Below are positions 42,217 to 49,439 of a stretch of 64,000 nt of DNA, one piece after another (positions within the stretch are counted from its first letter, which is position 1; each line of letters opens with the position of its first letter). This stretch comes from Allobosea sp. OK403 (lineage in GTDB: Bacteria; Pseudomonadota; Alphaproteobacteria; Rhizobiales; Beijerinckiaceae): positions 62,001 to 126,000 of the forward strand of contig NZ_FOQV01000013.1 in NCBI RefSeq assembly GCF_900113835.1, given 5' to 3'. The notes under the pieces were generated by a model. That model worked only from the letters and a program-made list of their open reading frames with translations, did no database searches and was not told the DNA's origin. A program made the position numbers and the translations under genes.

Positions 42217-42378
42217 TCCGCTCTCCAGGAGGAAAGAGTGAGACCATCCCTCAATTGCAGAACTATCTCCAATAGTCAGCAAATTCTATTTGATTTCGGT
42301 TTGCGATAAGAGCTGAAGAGGTGCAGCTCTGGCGATAAGATCATCGGGAACGGCACCTCCACTCGGCAGCAATCAGGA

Positions 42379-42651
42379 TCAAGCAACTGTCTCGGCGAGA
42401 TCCTTAGCGACCTTGAACTTGACGACGGTCTTGGCCGGAACGTCGATCATCGCGCCAGTCGAAGGATTGCGAGCCTGGCGTGCATCGCGCTTGGCGACAG
42501 CGAGCTTGCCGATACCGCCAAGGGTGACATCGCCACCTTCCTTCAAGACCTTGGCCGTGACCTCTGCAACGGACGCCAGGATAGCGCCGACATCAGCCTT
42601 GGTCTTGCCCGTGCCTTCGGCGACAGCCGCAATGAGTTCGTTCTTGGTCAT
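42379..42651 (-). CDS. HU-family DNA-binding protein
   Basis: 90 residues, the full HU length. TKNELIAAVAEGTGKTKADV starts the fold, and GGIGKLAVAKRDARQARNP with TGAMIDVPAKTVVKFKVAKDL is the beta-arm DNA-binding region with its conserved proline (RNPSTG). HU bends DNA and often assists plasmid replication and partition. ATG 42651 is preceded by a GAGGTTTTCG ribosome site. Confidence 0.92.
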   Translation of the reverse strand: MTKNELIAAVAEGTGKTKADVGAILASVAEVTAKVLKEGGDVTLGGIGKLAVAKRDARQARNPSTGAMIDVPAKTVVKFKVAKDLAETVA

Positions 42652-42765
42652 CGAAAACCTCGTTGATTCAGGGGGAAAGCGCGCCCCGAATAGCTGAAAC
42701 TGGCCAGAGAGCAAGCATTCCCCGGTCGCCGGTCCAAAACCAGGCCCCTCCCCTGCTCTTACCGG

Positions 42766-43077
42766 CTATGGACAGCGGAGCCGGTAGCCGCGCGCTGCTT
42801 TGCGCGTCAGCCAGACGTCGAGTGCTTCAGCCGCCGTTTCATGATCGGCGTGAAGATCGAGGCGGCGCCGGCCGTTGGCGCCAATGCGCCCCCATTCGCG
42901 GATCAAGGCAGTGTCGCCAAACAGCGTCGGCTCGATCGCCAGCACGTAGAAGCGGGCCAAATTGCAGCTATCATCCCGGCGCTCCAGCACCAGCATTTGC
43001 AGCTTTCCGGGCTCGGTCTCTCGCGCGCTGTTCATGCACGACATCTGGCGCACCGCGACAGGATCGGTCCAACGCAT
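42766..43077 (-). CDS. WGR-domain protein
   Basis: 103 residues from the ATG at 43077 (a TTG at 43089 is also possible). FYVLAIEPTLFGDTALIREW, GRIGANGRRRLDLHADHETA and LTRKAARGYRL are the WGR domain in full; WGR domains bind nucleic acid. Stand-alone WGR proteins are common on alphaproteobacterial plasmids; role unknown. Lies between repC and HU. Confidence 0.85.
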   Translation of the reverse strand: MRWTDPVAVRQMSCMNSARETEPGKLQMLVLERRDDSCNLARFYVLAIEPTLFGDTALIREWGRIGANGRRRLDLHADHETAAEALDVWLTRKAARGYRLRCP

Positions 43078-43221
43078 AGCTTGAATCAATCAGCCGGTGT
43101 CGATTCACATAGTTGATGTGTCCCGGAACCCAGCCCCCACGACATAACGACCGCGTCAGATCCCATGCTGTTGACGGGTCAGCAGGTCCTCGCCTTATGG
43201 ATGGAGTCACCTTCACCTGGC

Positions 43222-44451
43222 TCACGCTCGCTGTTTCTCGCGCTTGCGGCTGCCGATCAGCGCCATCAGCATCGGCCCGAGCGAAAACTCGCCCGCTTCA
43301 GCGCGCCGCGTCAGGCTGCGCAAATAGCCACCGGCGCTGCTGATTGCCTCCCCGCGTTGTAGAATAGCCGCCACCACGATAGAGGCTTCGATCTCACCGA
43401 GCGCTCCCAGTGCATCGGCCCAGGCGCTCGGGCTTATTCCCAACATCGGCCGAACCACAGCAACCGTCGCGGCCAAGTCACGCCAGTTCAGGATCCCCCC
43501 GCGGCTGTAATCGATAATATCGGGACAGGCGTCGAGCACCATCCCCAACGGGTAGGTCCGTTCCGGCATCCTCGCGGGCTCAGGCTCGAGCTCGACGATC
43601 ACCCCCCTGCTTTCTGGAAAGCGAGGTTCAAGATCAGTAAGGGAGTCTGGATTTGAATTCTGTATGTGACGCTCAGAATGAGACTCATTGCCGCTCATAT
43701 TTTGAGTTTTAATGTGATCTTCCAACAGGATGAGCACTTCATCAGCCAGCAGTGACAGATCTTCGGCGATCGGCTCCAGGACCTGGCGCGTTGCAGAGCG
43801 CGGAATCCGGCCGACAATGCCTCGATAGAGCGTGTGGATCTCCATCCAGTCGGCCGGGCCCTGCCCTCCCCGGTGGGTCGAGACGCCCTCCTCCAGGCCG
43901 GTCGCAATCATCTTGGCGATGTCACGCCGGCAGATGGTGATCTTCTCACGCACCAGCTTCAGCGCTCGCTCCTCGAGTTGGACCTGCTCAGCCCAAGCCT
44001 CGAATTCCTCGGCGCGAACGACAAGCGGCGACAGATCAAAGCCAAACGCGACCTCGATCTCCCCTGCCCTGTCCTTGCGCGCATAGCGCTTGCCGTTGGG
44101 GCTATCGCGACGGATGACCAGCCCACAATCGACCAGGACCGCCAGATGGCGCCGCAGCGTCGCCGGCGGCATGCCGTGCGCCCTCAGGCAGAGCTGCTGG
44201 TTTGACGGGAAGACGATCAACCCCTCGCCCGTCAGCACGGTTTCCGGGTGGAACGTCAGGAGAGCATCCAAAACCGCCAGCGCCCGCTCGGTTACACCGA
44301 TACGAGCCTTTGCCGTGCAGATCGCCCGGAAGATGTTCCATTTATGAACCGCCTTCTCAGGCGCACGTTCTTTCGCGTTCGCCTGGCTTGCAACATGGGC
44401 AAGCGTCAGCGATCGCCGCCCAAAGGGCGTCGTTGGAGAGTGTGATTCCAT
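43222..44451 (-). CDS. repC: Plasmid replication initiator RepC
   Basis: 409-residue initiator of repABC replicons; its own coding region usually holds the origin. It reads WNIFRAICTAKARIGVTERA, LTFHPETVLTGEGLIVFPSN, ATLRRHLAVLVDCGLVIRRD and PNGKRYARK, the DNA-binding N-terminal half; the C-terminal half is more variable. It follows repB after a 213-base gap that contains the antisense ctRNA. GTG/ATG choice: the ATG at 44451 is used. Two GANTC motifs are close to the start. Confidence 0.93.
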   Translation of the reverse strand: MESHSPTTPFGRRSLTLAHVASQANAKERAPEKAVHKWNIFRAICTAKARIGVTERALAVLDALLTFHPETVLTGEGLIVFPSNQQLCLRAHGMPPATLRRHLAVLVDCGLVIRRDSPNGKRYARKDRAGEIEVAFGFDLSPLVVRAEEFEAWAEQVQLEERALKLVREKITICRRDIAKMIATGLEEGVSTHRGGQGPADWMEIHTLYRGIVGRIPRSATRQVLEPIAEDLSLLADEVLILLEDHIKTQNMSGNESHSERHIQNSNPDSLTDLEPRFPESRGVIVELEPEPARMPERTYPLGMVLDACPDIIDYSRGGILNWRDLAATVAVVRPMLGISPSAWADALGALGEIEASIVVAAILQRGEAISSAGGYLRSLTRRAEAGEFSLGPMLMALIGSRKREKQRA

Positions 44452-44519
44452 GATCCTTGCCTTGTTTTGGGCAAAGAAATCCTGCTCGCCGAAACGGCGC
44501 TGAATCTCACACGAGACTC

Positions 44520-44548
44520 TTGACGGTGATTCGAGGAAGTGCGATTCT
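44520..44548 (+). promoter_or_regulatory. Predicted ctRNA promoter
   Basis: A -35-like TTGACG at 44520-44525 and a weak -10 GATTCT at 44543-44548, spaced 17 bases, upstream of the terminator hairpin at 44572. The position opposite to repABC in the repB-repC gap is where incA ctRNA promoters lie. GANTC sites overlap it (44528-44532 and 44543-44547). Confidence 0.45.
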
Positions 44549-44553
44549 CAGAG

Positions 44554-44604
44554 TTGCCACACTAAGAGAAGGGCTTCCGGAACTCCGTTTCGGGGGCCTT
44601 TTTT
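44554..44604 (+). ncRNA. Putative antisense ctRNA (incompatibility RNA) of the repABC operon
   Basis: Predicted small RNA of about 50 bases on the strand opposite to repABC, in the repB-repC gap, ending at a strong terminator hairpin (44572-44598) followed by six T. In repABC plasmids such a countertranscribed RNA pairs with the repC leader and lowers RepC synthesis, giving copy control and incompatibility. The boundaries are inferred from promoter and terminator only. Confidence 0.6.
44572..44604 (+). terminator. ctRNA rho-independent terminator
   Basis: Stem GGCTTCCGGAA / TTTCGGGGGCC with loop CTCCG (three G-T pairs), followed by TTTTTT at 44599-44604. Confidence 0.75.
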
Positions 44605-44664
44605 CTTTCGCCGATGCCTAGTCCTTCGGTGGTTGCAGAGGGCAGAGCCAATGGCTCTGCGGTG

Positions 44665-45666
44665 TCATCCTGAACGGTTCGCCTTGAAAGCCGCGAACAT
44701 TTCTGGAAGCTTCTCTTCGACGAAGGCGGCAAAGGCATCACCATTTGCATCATGCCCAATCGAAATAACGGTACGGGTTTTTGAGGTCGCTACGCGTGCC
44801 ACCTCGATGTCGGCCACGGCCACAACCCGGTATGCTTCTCCGCCAGTGCGCGGTTGGTTCATTTTAGCCAGGGCGGCGGCAAGAACTGTCAGAAAGCGAT
44901 CGTTTGACGGTAGATTCCTGAATCCCGTCTCTGCGATCTTTTGCGCAACGCGCTTTTCTGCACCTGAGCCGGACAGCGCATCGACAAGTGCAAGCCATCG
45001 CCCTCGTCCAATTCCGGGCGCTCGACCGATCGCATCCACCAGATCGGCAGGTATGTTGCGAGCGACAGCGATAAGTTTCGATGCCTCCGCCCGGTCTATT
45101 GCCAGAGCTCGTTGAGTGACGAGCCGATCGTGGCCCGCTTCCTCAAGCCGCAAGGCAAAAGCAGCGCGTTCGATGAAGGTTAAGTCCTCCCGCGCAGCGT
45201 TCTCGAGGCCCTGTGCAACGGCGAGGTCCGCATCCGACAAAAGCCGAACGACGGCCTTCACGGGAAGGCCTAGTTCGCGCACGGCTCGCACCCGCCGATG
45301 CCCGTACGCGATTTGGTAACGGCCTGAATTGGCAGGCTCCTCGCGCAAAAGGACCGGCACAGCTTGCCCTTGTTCGCGGATCGATTCCTTCAGCGCTTCG
45401 AACGACTGGGTATCCTGATCGTCAAACCGGTCGCGAAAAGGCGAAGGGGTGATCAGCTCAGGGTCGATTTCAACGATCGTCTGCCCCACGCCAATACGTC
45501 GGCGAAGCTCTTCGTTCTCGCGCTCGACGTCGGAGAACGTGTTTTGCAACGAGCGGATCGAACCAGAAGCAACGCGTGGCAGCGCTGACGCCGTGTTGTC
45601 TGCAGACAACACGGGCGAGGGGGTGCTAGCGAAAAGCGACTTGATCGTGTCAGCGCGCTTGTTCAT
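44665..45666 (-). CDS. repB: Plasmid partition protein RepB (ParB family)
   Basis: 333-residue ParB-like DNA-binding protein. The ParB nuclease/CTPase core shows VLLREEPANSGRYQIAYGHR then RVRAVRELGLPVKAVV, and the helix-turn-helix VTQRALAIDRAEASKLIAVA. RepB binds parS and works with RepA. Its coding start contains a perfect 24-bp palindrome (45591-45614) which is itself a parS. The ATG overlaps the repA stop by four bases. Confidence 0.93.
   Translation of the reverse strand: MNKRADTIKSLFASTPSPVLSADNTASALPRVASGSIRSLQNTFSDVERENEELRRRIGVGQTIVEIDPELITPSPFRDRFDDQDTQSFEALKESIREQGQAVPVLLREEPANSGRYQIAYGHRRVRAVRELGLPVKAVVRLLSDADLAVAQGLENAAREDLTFIERAAFALRLEEAGHDRLVTQRALAIDRAEASKLIAVARNIPADLVDAIGRAPGIGRGRWLALVDALSGSGAEKRVAQKIAETGFRNLPSNDRFLTVLAAALAKMNQPRTGGEAYRVVAVADIEVARVATSKTRTVISIGHDANGDAFAAFVEEKLPEMFAAFKANRSG
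45591..45614. repeat. parS: parS centromere-like site 1, inside repB
   Basis: A perfect 24-bp palindrome with the core GTTGTCTGCAGACAAC (45595-45610), matching the repABC partition consensus GTTNNCNGCNGNNAAC. It encodes VLSADNT within RepB. An identical 16-bp core occurs upstream of repA. Confidence 0.88.
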
Positions 45667-46883
45667 CGGCCCCAGACCTCCTTTATGAGGGTGGCGATCT
45701 CAGCGTTCACTGCATCAACTGATTCCAGCGCGCGGTCATAAGCTGCGCGACCGACAGAGCCGCGGTCGAGTTCGTAGAGCGACTGCTTGGTAAGGCCAGA
45801 ATTGGCGATCGCTGTCGATTTCCAAGCCGTTGCCTTGAGCACATCATCACCGAATAGATTTCGCAGCAGCGCGACGATCTGTGACTCCGGTACGTCATTC
45901 GGGTCATGCCGCGTCACAACATAGCGGATGAAATCATAGTCGAGTCGTCCGCCAGCGTTCTCGATGATCGCCATCAAATCGGACGTCATCAGCAAGAATT
46001 GGCTCATCGACGCGACGTCGACCATCTGAGGATGGATCGTTACCAGCATCGCAGTTGCAGCGTTTAGCGCACCCATGGTCAGATAGCCGAGTTGTGGCGG
46101 GCAATCGATGACGACAACATCAAACTGATCCGCGACCTGATCGATTGCGCCGGCGACTCTGCGAAAAAAAAGCTCATGACCTCTCACACCACGATCGAGC
46201 ATGGCGCGCGGTGTATGATGCTCGAACTCCATGAGCTCCAAATTGCCAGGCACGAGCCCGACACCTTCAAAATATGTCTCGCGGACGACCTCTTGCATCG
46301 GCCTGCGCTGATCATCGTATCGAATCGCTCCATAGAGCGTCGCGTTCTCGGGAATGTCGAACTCAGGCTGGTAACCGAACATCGCCGACAGAGAAGCCTG
46401 GGGGTCGAGATCAATCGCTAGCACCCTGAACCCTTGGAGTGCGAGAAACTGCGTCAAATAAAGCGCCGTCGTTGTTTTGGCCGAACCGCCTTTAAAATTC
46501 GCGACAGTGATAATCTGTAGCTTTTCGCCGTTTCGCCGACCGGGCGAGAATTGGAGGGCCTCGCGCGGACGCGCCGAGCTCAGATAGCCGCGCAACTCGT
46601 TAATTTGGCCAAGAGTGTAGGATCTGCGGCCAGCCGACCCGATCGCAGGGGAAGGGCCGAGGCCATCAATCGACAACTGCCTGAGATAGCCGTCCGACAC
46701 TCCAACGATCCGTGAGACTTCGCCCGAGGTAAAGGACCGTAGCGATTTACGTGCAGACGGAGGAAAGAGCGATGTGCCTAGCGAGCGCAATTGGTTCGAC
46801 AACGCCGCGGCATGCCGGGACACCCGCGACGATGCGAGTTCGATTTGTGCTAAAGGAGCCGCGGTGGTCATGTCAGTTCTCAC
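45663..46883 (-). CDS. repA: Plasmid partition ATPase RepA (ParA family)
   Basis: 406 residues. The ParA deviant Walker A is NFKGGSAKTTTALYLTQFLA, Walker A' LAIDLDPQASLSAMFGY, and Walker B VVVIDCPPQLG. An N-terminal MerR-like helix-turn-helix region (FTSGEVSRIVGVSDGYLRQL) binds the operon promoter. RepA with RepB segregates the plasmid and represses repABC. ATG 46883 is used; a second ATG at 46871 is also possible. Confidence 0.94.
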   Translation of the reverse strand: MRTDMTTAAPLAQIELASSRVSRHAAALSNQLRSLGTSLFPPSARKSLRSFTSGEVSRIVGVSDGYLRQLSIDGLGPSPAIGSAGRRSYTLGQINELRGYLSSARPREALQFSPGRRNGEKLQIITVANFKGGSAKTTTALYLTQFLALQGFRVLAIDLDPQASLSAMFGYQPEFDIPENATLYGAIRYDDQRRPMQEVVRETYFEGVGLVPGNLELMEFEHHTPRAMLDRGVRGHELFFRRVAGAIDQVADQFDVVVIDCPPQLGYLTMGALNAATAMLVTIHPQMVDVASMSQFLLMTSDLMAIIENAGGRLDYDFIRYVVTRHDPNDVPESQIVALLRNLFGDDVLKATAWKSTAIANSGLTKQSLYELDRGSVGRAAYDRALESVDAVNAEIATLIKEVWGR

Positions 46884-46997
46884 TCAAGACGGATTACGAA
46901 CGTCAGACGCTCTCTTTCCGTCTCAGGAAGACGCCATGATTCTGCTTTGGTGGCAAGAAATTTAAGGTTAACAAATTCCTAACGTCCCCGGGGTGGT

Positions 46998-47013
46998 GTT
47001 GTCTGCAGACAAC
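46998..47013. repeat. parS: parS centromere-like site 2, upstream of repA
   Basis: Perfect 16-bp palindrome GTTGTCTGCAGACAAC, identical to the core at 45595-45610. It lies 115 bases upstream of repA, where repABC partition sites are commonly found. Confidence 0.88.
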
Positions 47014-47163
47014 GGTCGCAATGTCGCCCCGCGATCACTCCGAGGGCATACTCACCAAAAAGGTTGGGCCATTGGGCTCGCGTCGCGGATGCGGTGCGGT
47101 GCGGCGGTGGCCGATGGGTTCTAGGCTCCACCGATCCAGCCCAGCGGATCAGGGAGAAGAGCG

Positions 47164-47766
47164 ATGAAGTGCTTTGTTGGTTTGGACGTTTCGGTGAAGA
47201 CGACAAGCGGCTGCCTGATGGACGCAGGCGGGACGATTGTCCGTGAAGGCAAGACGGATAGCTCGCCGGAGGCGATTGCCGCGTTCCTGTCAGCGTGCAG
47301 TGACCGCTATTCTCGGGTCGGCCTGGAAGCCGGCCCGCTTTGCCAATGGCTCTATGCCGGACTGGCCAAAGCCGGCTTTCCGGTGATCTGTATCGAGACC
47401 CGCCATGCCCAGGCGGCGTTGAGCGCCTCGCCGAACAAGACTGACCGCAACGATGCACGCGGCATCGCCCAGATGATGCGGGTCGGGCTCCACCGCCCGG
47501 TCCACGTCAAGACGCTGGCCAGCCAGAAGATCAGGGCACTGCTGAGCGGCCGGCGCTTCCTTCAGGCCAAGCTGCTCGATGTCGAGAACAGCATTCGCGG
47601 TCTACGCAGAAGCCAATCCGCCTTGTGGAGGCGTTGGCGTCGCTCGGAAAGCTGGCTCGCCAGTCCGAACACCTTCCTCAATGCCCGGCCCATCGAGAAG
47701 CTGCAGACTGTGACCGGGCTTATCGAGGTCATCGCCCATCTGGACGCACGTCGCGCTCTCGTCTGA
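47164..47766 (+). pseudogene. Chimera of a truncated IS110-family transposase and a DUF2384 antitoxin tail
   Basis: Residues 1 to about 145 are IS110/IS1111-type (MKCFVGLDVSVKTTSGCLMD and ASPNKTDRNDARGIAQMMRV, the DEDD N-terminal domain). The last about 50 residues (ASPNTFLNARPIEKLQTVTG then IEVIAHLDARRALV) are nearly the C-terminus of the DUF2384 antitoxin at 54154-54534. So a deletion joined the transposase in frame to an antitoxin end. The transposase lacks its C-terminal serine domain; the ORF is open but unlikely to work in either role. Confidence 0.78.
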
Positions 47767-48137
47767 TCTCCGTGCGCTCGATCTTGCTGATCGCGGCGCG
47801 TGAGACGCCGGTTACCTGCTTAGGCGCCAGCTGCGGTTGTCCATCCCGCCGGCCAATTTCGCGCTGACCGAGATCAACATCGAGGAGGAAAGGCCCACCA
47901 AACCAATGGCTCGTCGGCGAGGGCTCGGATCCAGCTTGTTTCGGTGAGACCGCTGACCCCGATCCGAAAGGGGAAGAGGGGGAGGGGAGGGGAGGGGACG
48001 ATGACAAACGCTGAGGCCGCACCCCGCCAAAGCTCGAAACCCCTCGAATCCGCGATGCCCGCTTCGAGTCGCTGGCGCTCTGGAACACGCCGCCCTTCAA
48101 GCCGACGATCCGACCGGCGTTGCAATCTGCCTCAACG
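47767..48137. other. Degenerate intergenic region with G-quadruplex-type tract
   Basis: About 370 bases without a supported gene. It contains the G-run tract 47970-47997 and, on the minus strand, a short helix-turn-helix-like stretch (VTGVSRAAISKIER) with no proper gene around it, probably a relic of a regulator. Confidence 0.4.
47970..47997 (+). repeat. G-rich tract with quadruplex potential
   Basis: Five G-runs: GGGG (47970-47973), GGGGG (47978-47982), GGGG (47984-47987), GGGG (47989-47992) and GGGG (47994-47997), with one- to four-base spacers. The pattern meets the usual quadruplex rule. It is in degenerate, non-coding sequence. Confidence 0.7.
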
Positions 48138-48518
48138 CTACAGAACGGGCGTGCCGCGAGACGGGCCGCTGGAAGCTTTTGCGGCTGTCGCTTGGCCGGC
48201 AAGCCGAGCCGTCTCTGCCTCGGTGCCCAATCTGCCGGCCATCAGTCCCGGCAACGACAGATCGAGGTCCAGCGCCTCCCAATGTAAGCCATACCCAGCT
48301 CCCAGGAGCTCGACGGCAGCGATCTTCTCGTCGGTAGCGCTGTTCAGTCTCGGAACTAGGCAGATTGAAAAGGCGAAGGTGCAGCCGTTGGCCAGATCCA
48401 CCACAATGCGACCAGAAAGACGATCGTATCGCGCGGATGCAGCTCGAGGTTCATGCATATGTGCAGTCCGACCGCGCTTCAGGGCCGCGTCGATTTCGGC
48501 ATCTGAGATTTCAACCAT
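48138..48518 (-). CDS. DUF2442 domain protein
   Basis: 126 residues. EISDAEIDAALKRGRTAHM, RYDRLSGRIVVDLANGCTF and LLGAGYGLHWEALDLDLSLP are the DUF2442 core. The family is normally paired with DUF4160, as a possible toxin-antitoxin or regulatory set, but no DUF4160 gene is next to it here. The C-terminal tail (AKASSGPSRGTPVL) is non-conserved. Confidence 0.82.
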   Translation of the reverse strand: MVEISDAEIDAALKRGRTAHMHEPRAASARYDRLSGRIVVDLANGCTFAFSICLVPRLNSATDEKIAAVELLGAGYGLHWEALDLDLSLPGLMAGRLGTEAETARLAGQATAAKASSGPSRGTPVL

Positions 48519-48597
48519 GGATATCGCTCCACTTCTTCAGATCGGCGGCCTCTAGCGAGGGCCCAGGCTTGATCGCGTTGCGGCCTCGTCATCGTTC

Positions 48598-49173
48598 CTA
48601 TTCAAACAATCGCAACTCCACTGGCAAGTTTGGATAGAGGCGGAAAATCCTAGCAAGCTGTGCCAAATCCTCCGGCCTAGGTTTCTGAGTACGCGCCGTT
48701 GAGCGGTGCTGTTGTTGGACGTGGATAGCCTGTTCTCGAAGACGAAAAACTTGCTTTTCCAAATCTGCTACGCGGGCGTCTAACCCATGAGCAACGTGCA
48801 GGCCATCGAGCCCCATCCATTCCTTTAGAAGGCCAAGAACTGACGGAGCGCCCACCAGAACGACGTGAGCCTGAGTGCGCCTCGTCCTCACATTTCCTCT
48901 TGTGAAGCGAGGATTCTGATCCCAGGAGCCACACCAAAGGTCAAACGCTCTTTGCCACGCATCACGTTCTTCTGCTTCTCCCCACGCCTTCATCACCACG
49001 TCGTATGTGTCCCCAAAAGCCCAGTTAATCTCCACATTCAGAGAAATTTCGGGAAACCCGGGCACGCACCAAACAAAGCAATTCAACGTTTCGATCCAGA
49101 TCGTTTCGGAAGAGCCCCGTCTACATACTATAGTTGATAAACTCAAACTCGGAAAATTCCGATGGTCGCGCAT
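48598..49173 (-). CDS. Hypothetical protein, divergent from XRE regulator
   Basis: 191 residues if ATG 49173 is used; a start closer to VEINWAFGDTYDVVMKAWGE (GTG at about 49035) is equally plausible because the ATG overlaps the divergent XRE gene. It contains TWDQNP-type SWDQNPRFTRGNVRTRRTQ and a coiled coil (VADLEKQVFRLREQAIHVQQ). Not recognised. Confidence 0.45.
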   Translation of the reverse strand: MRDHRNFPSLSLSTIVCRRGSSETIWIETLNCFVWCVPGFPEISLNVEINWAFGDTYDVVMKAWGEAEERDAWQRAFDLWCGSWDQNPRFTRGNVRTRRTQAHVVLVGAPSVLGLLKEWMGLDGLHVAHGLDARVADLEKQVFRLREQAIHVQQQHRSTARTQKPRPEDLAQLARIFRLYPNLPVELRLFE

Positions 49174-49402
49174 GGATATGCGCAAGGTGGTGGGCAAAAA
49201 TTTCGCCAGAATTCGACGCGAGAAGGGCTTCACCCAGGAAGACGTCGAACGCCTTTCGGGTTTTAGTCAACAATACCTCAGTGGCCTGGAAGCTGGACGC
49301 CGCAATCCGACGATCGGCACCCTGTCGGAGATCGCCCAATCGCTCGGGATAAGCTTCCTCGACCTCGTGCGGCCAGAGCCGGACAACGACGATAAGACCT
49401 GA
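49172..49402 (+). CDS. XRE-family transcriptional regulator
   Basis: 76-residue single-domain helix-turn-helix protein: FARIRREKGFTQEDVERLSG and QQYLSGLEAGRRNPTIGTL are the HTH, followed by SEIAQSLGISFLDLV. Likely an autorepressor or a switch for the neighbouring divergent gene or the relaxase region. Convergent with the relaxase gene. Confidence 0.87.
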   Translation: MDMRKVVGKNFARIRREKGFTQEDVERLSGFSQQYLSGLEAGRRNPTIGTLSEIAQSLGISFLDLVRPEPDNDDKT

Positions 49403-49439
49403 AACGGCTGGCGGGATTCGATGCCAAGGCCTACCGTTT

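Noticed and set aside
47729..48202. Minus-strand frame with helix-turn-helix-like VTGVSRAAISKIER
   Set aside because: No full domain and low-complexity flanks; probably a decayed regulator but too weak to call.
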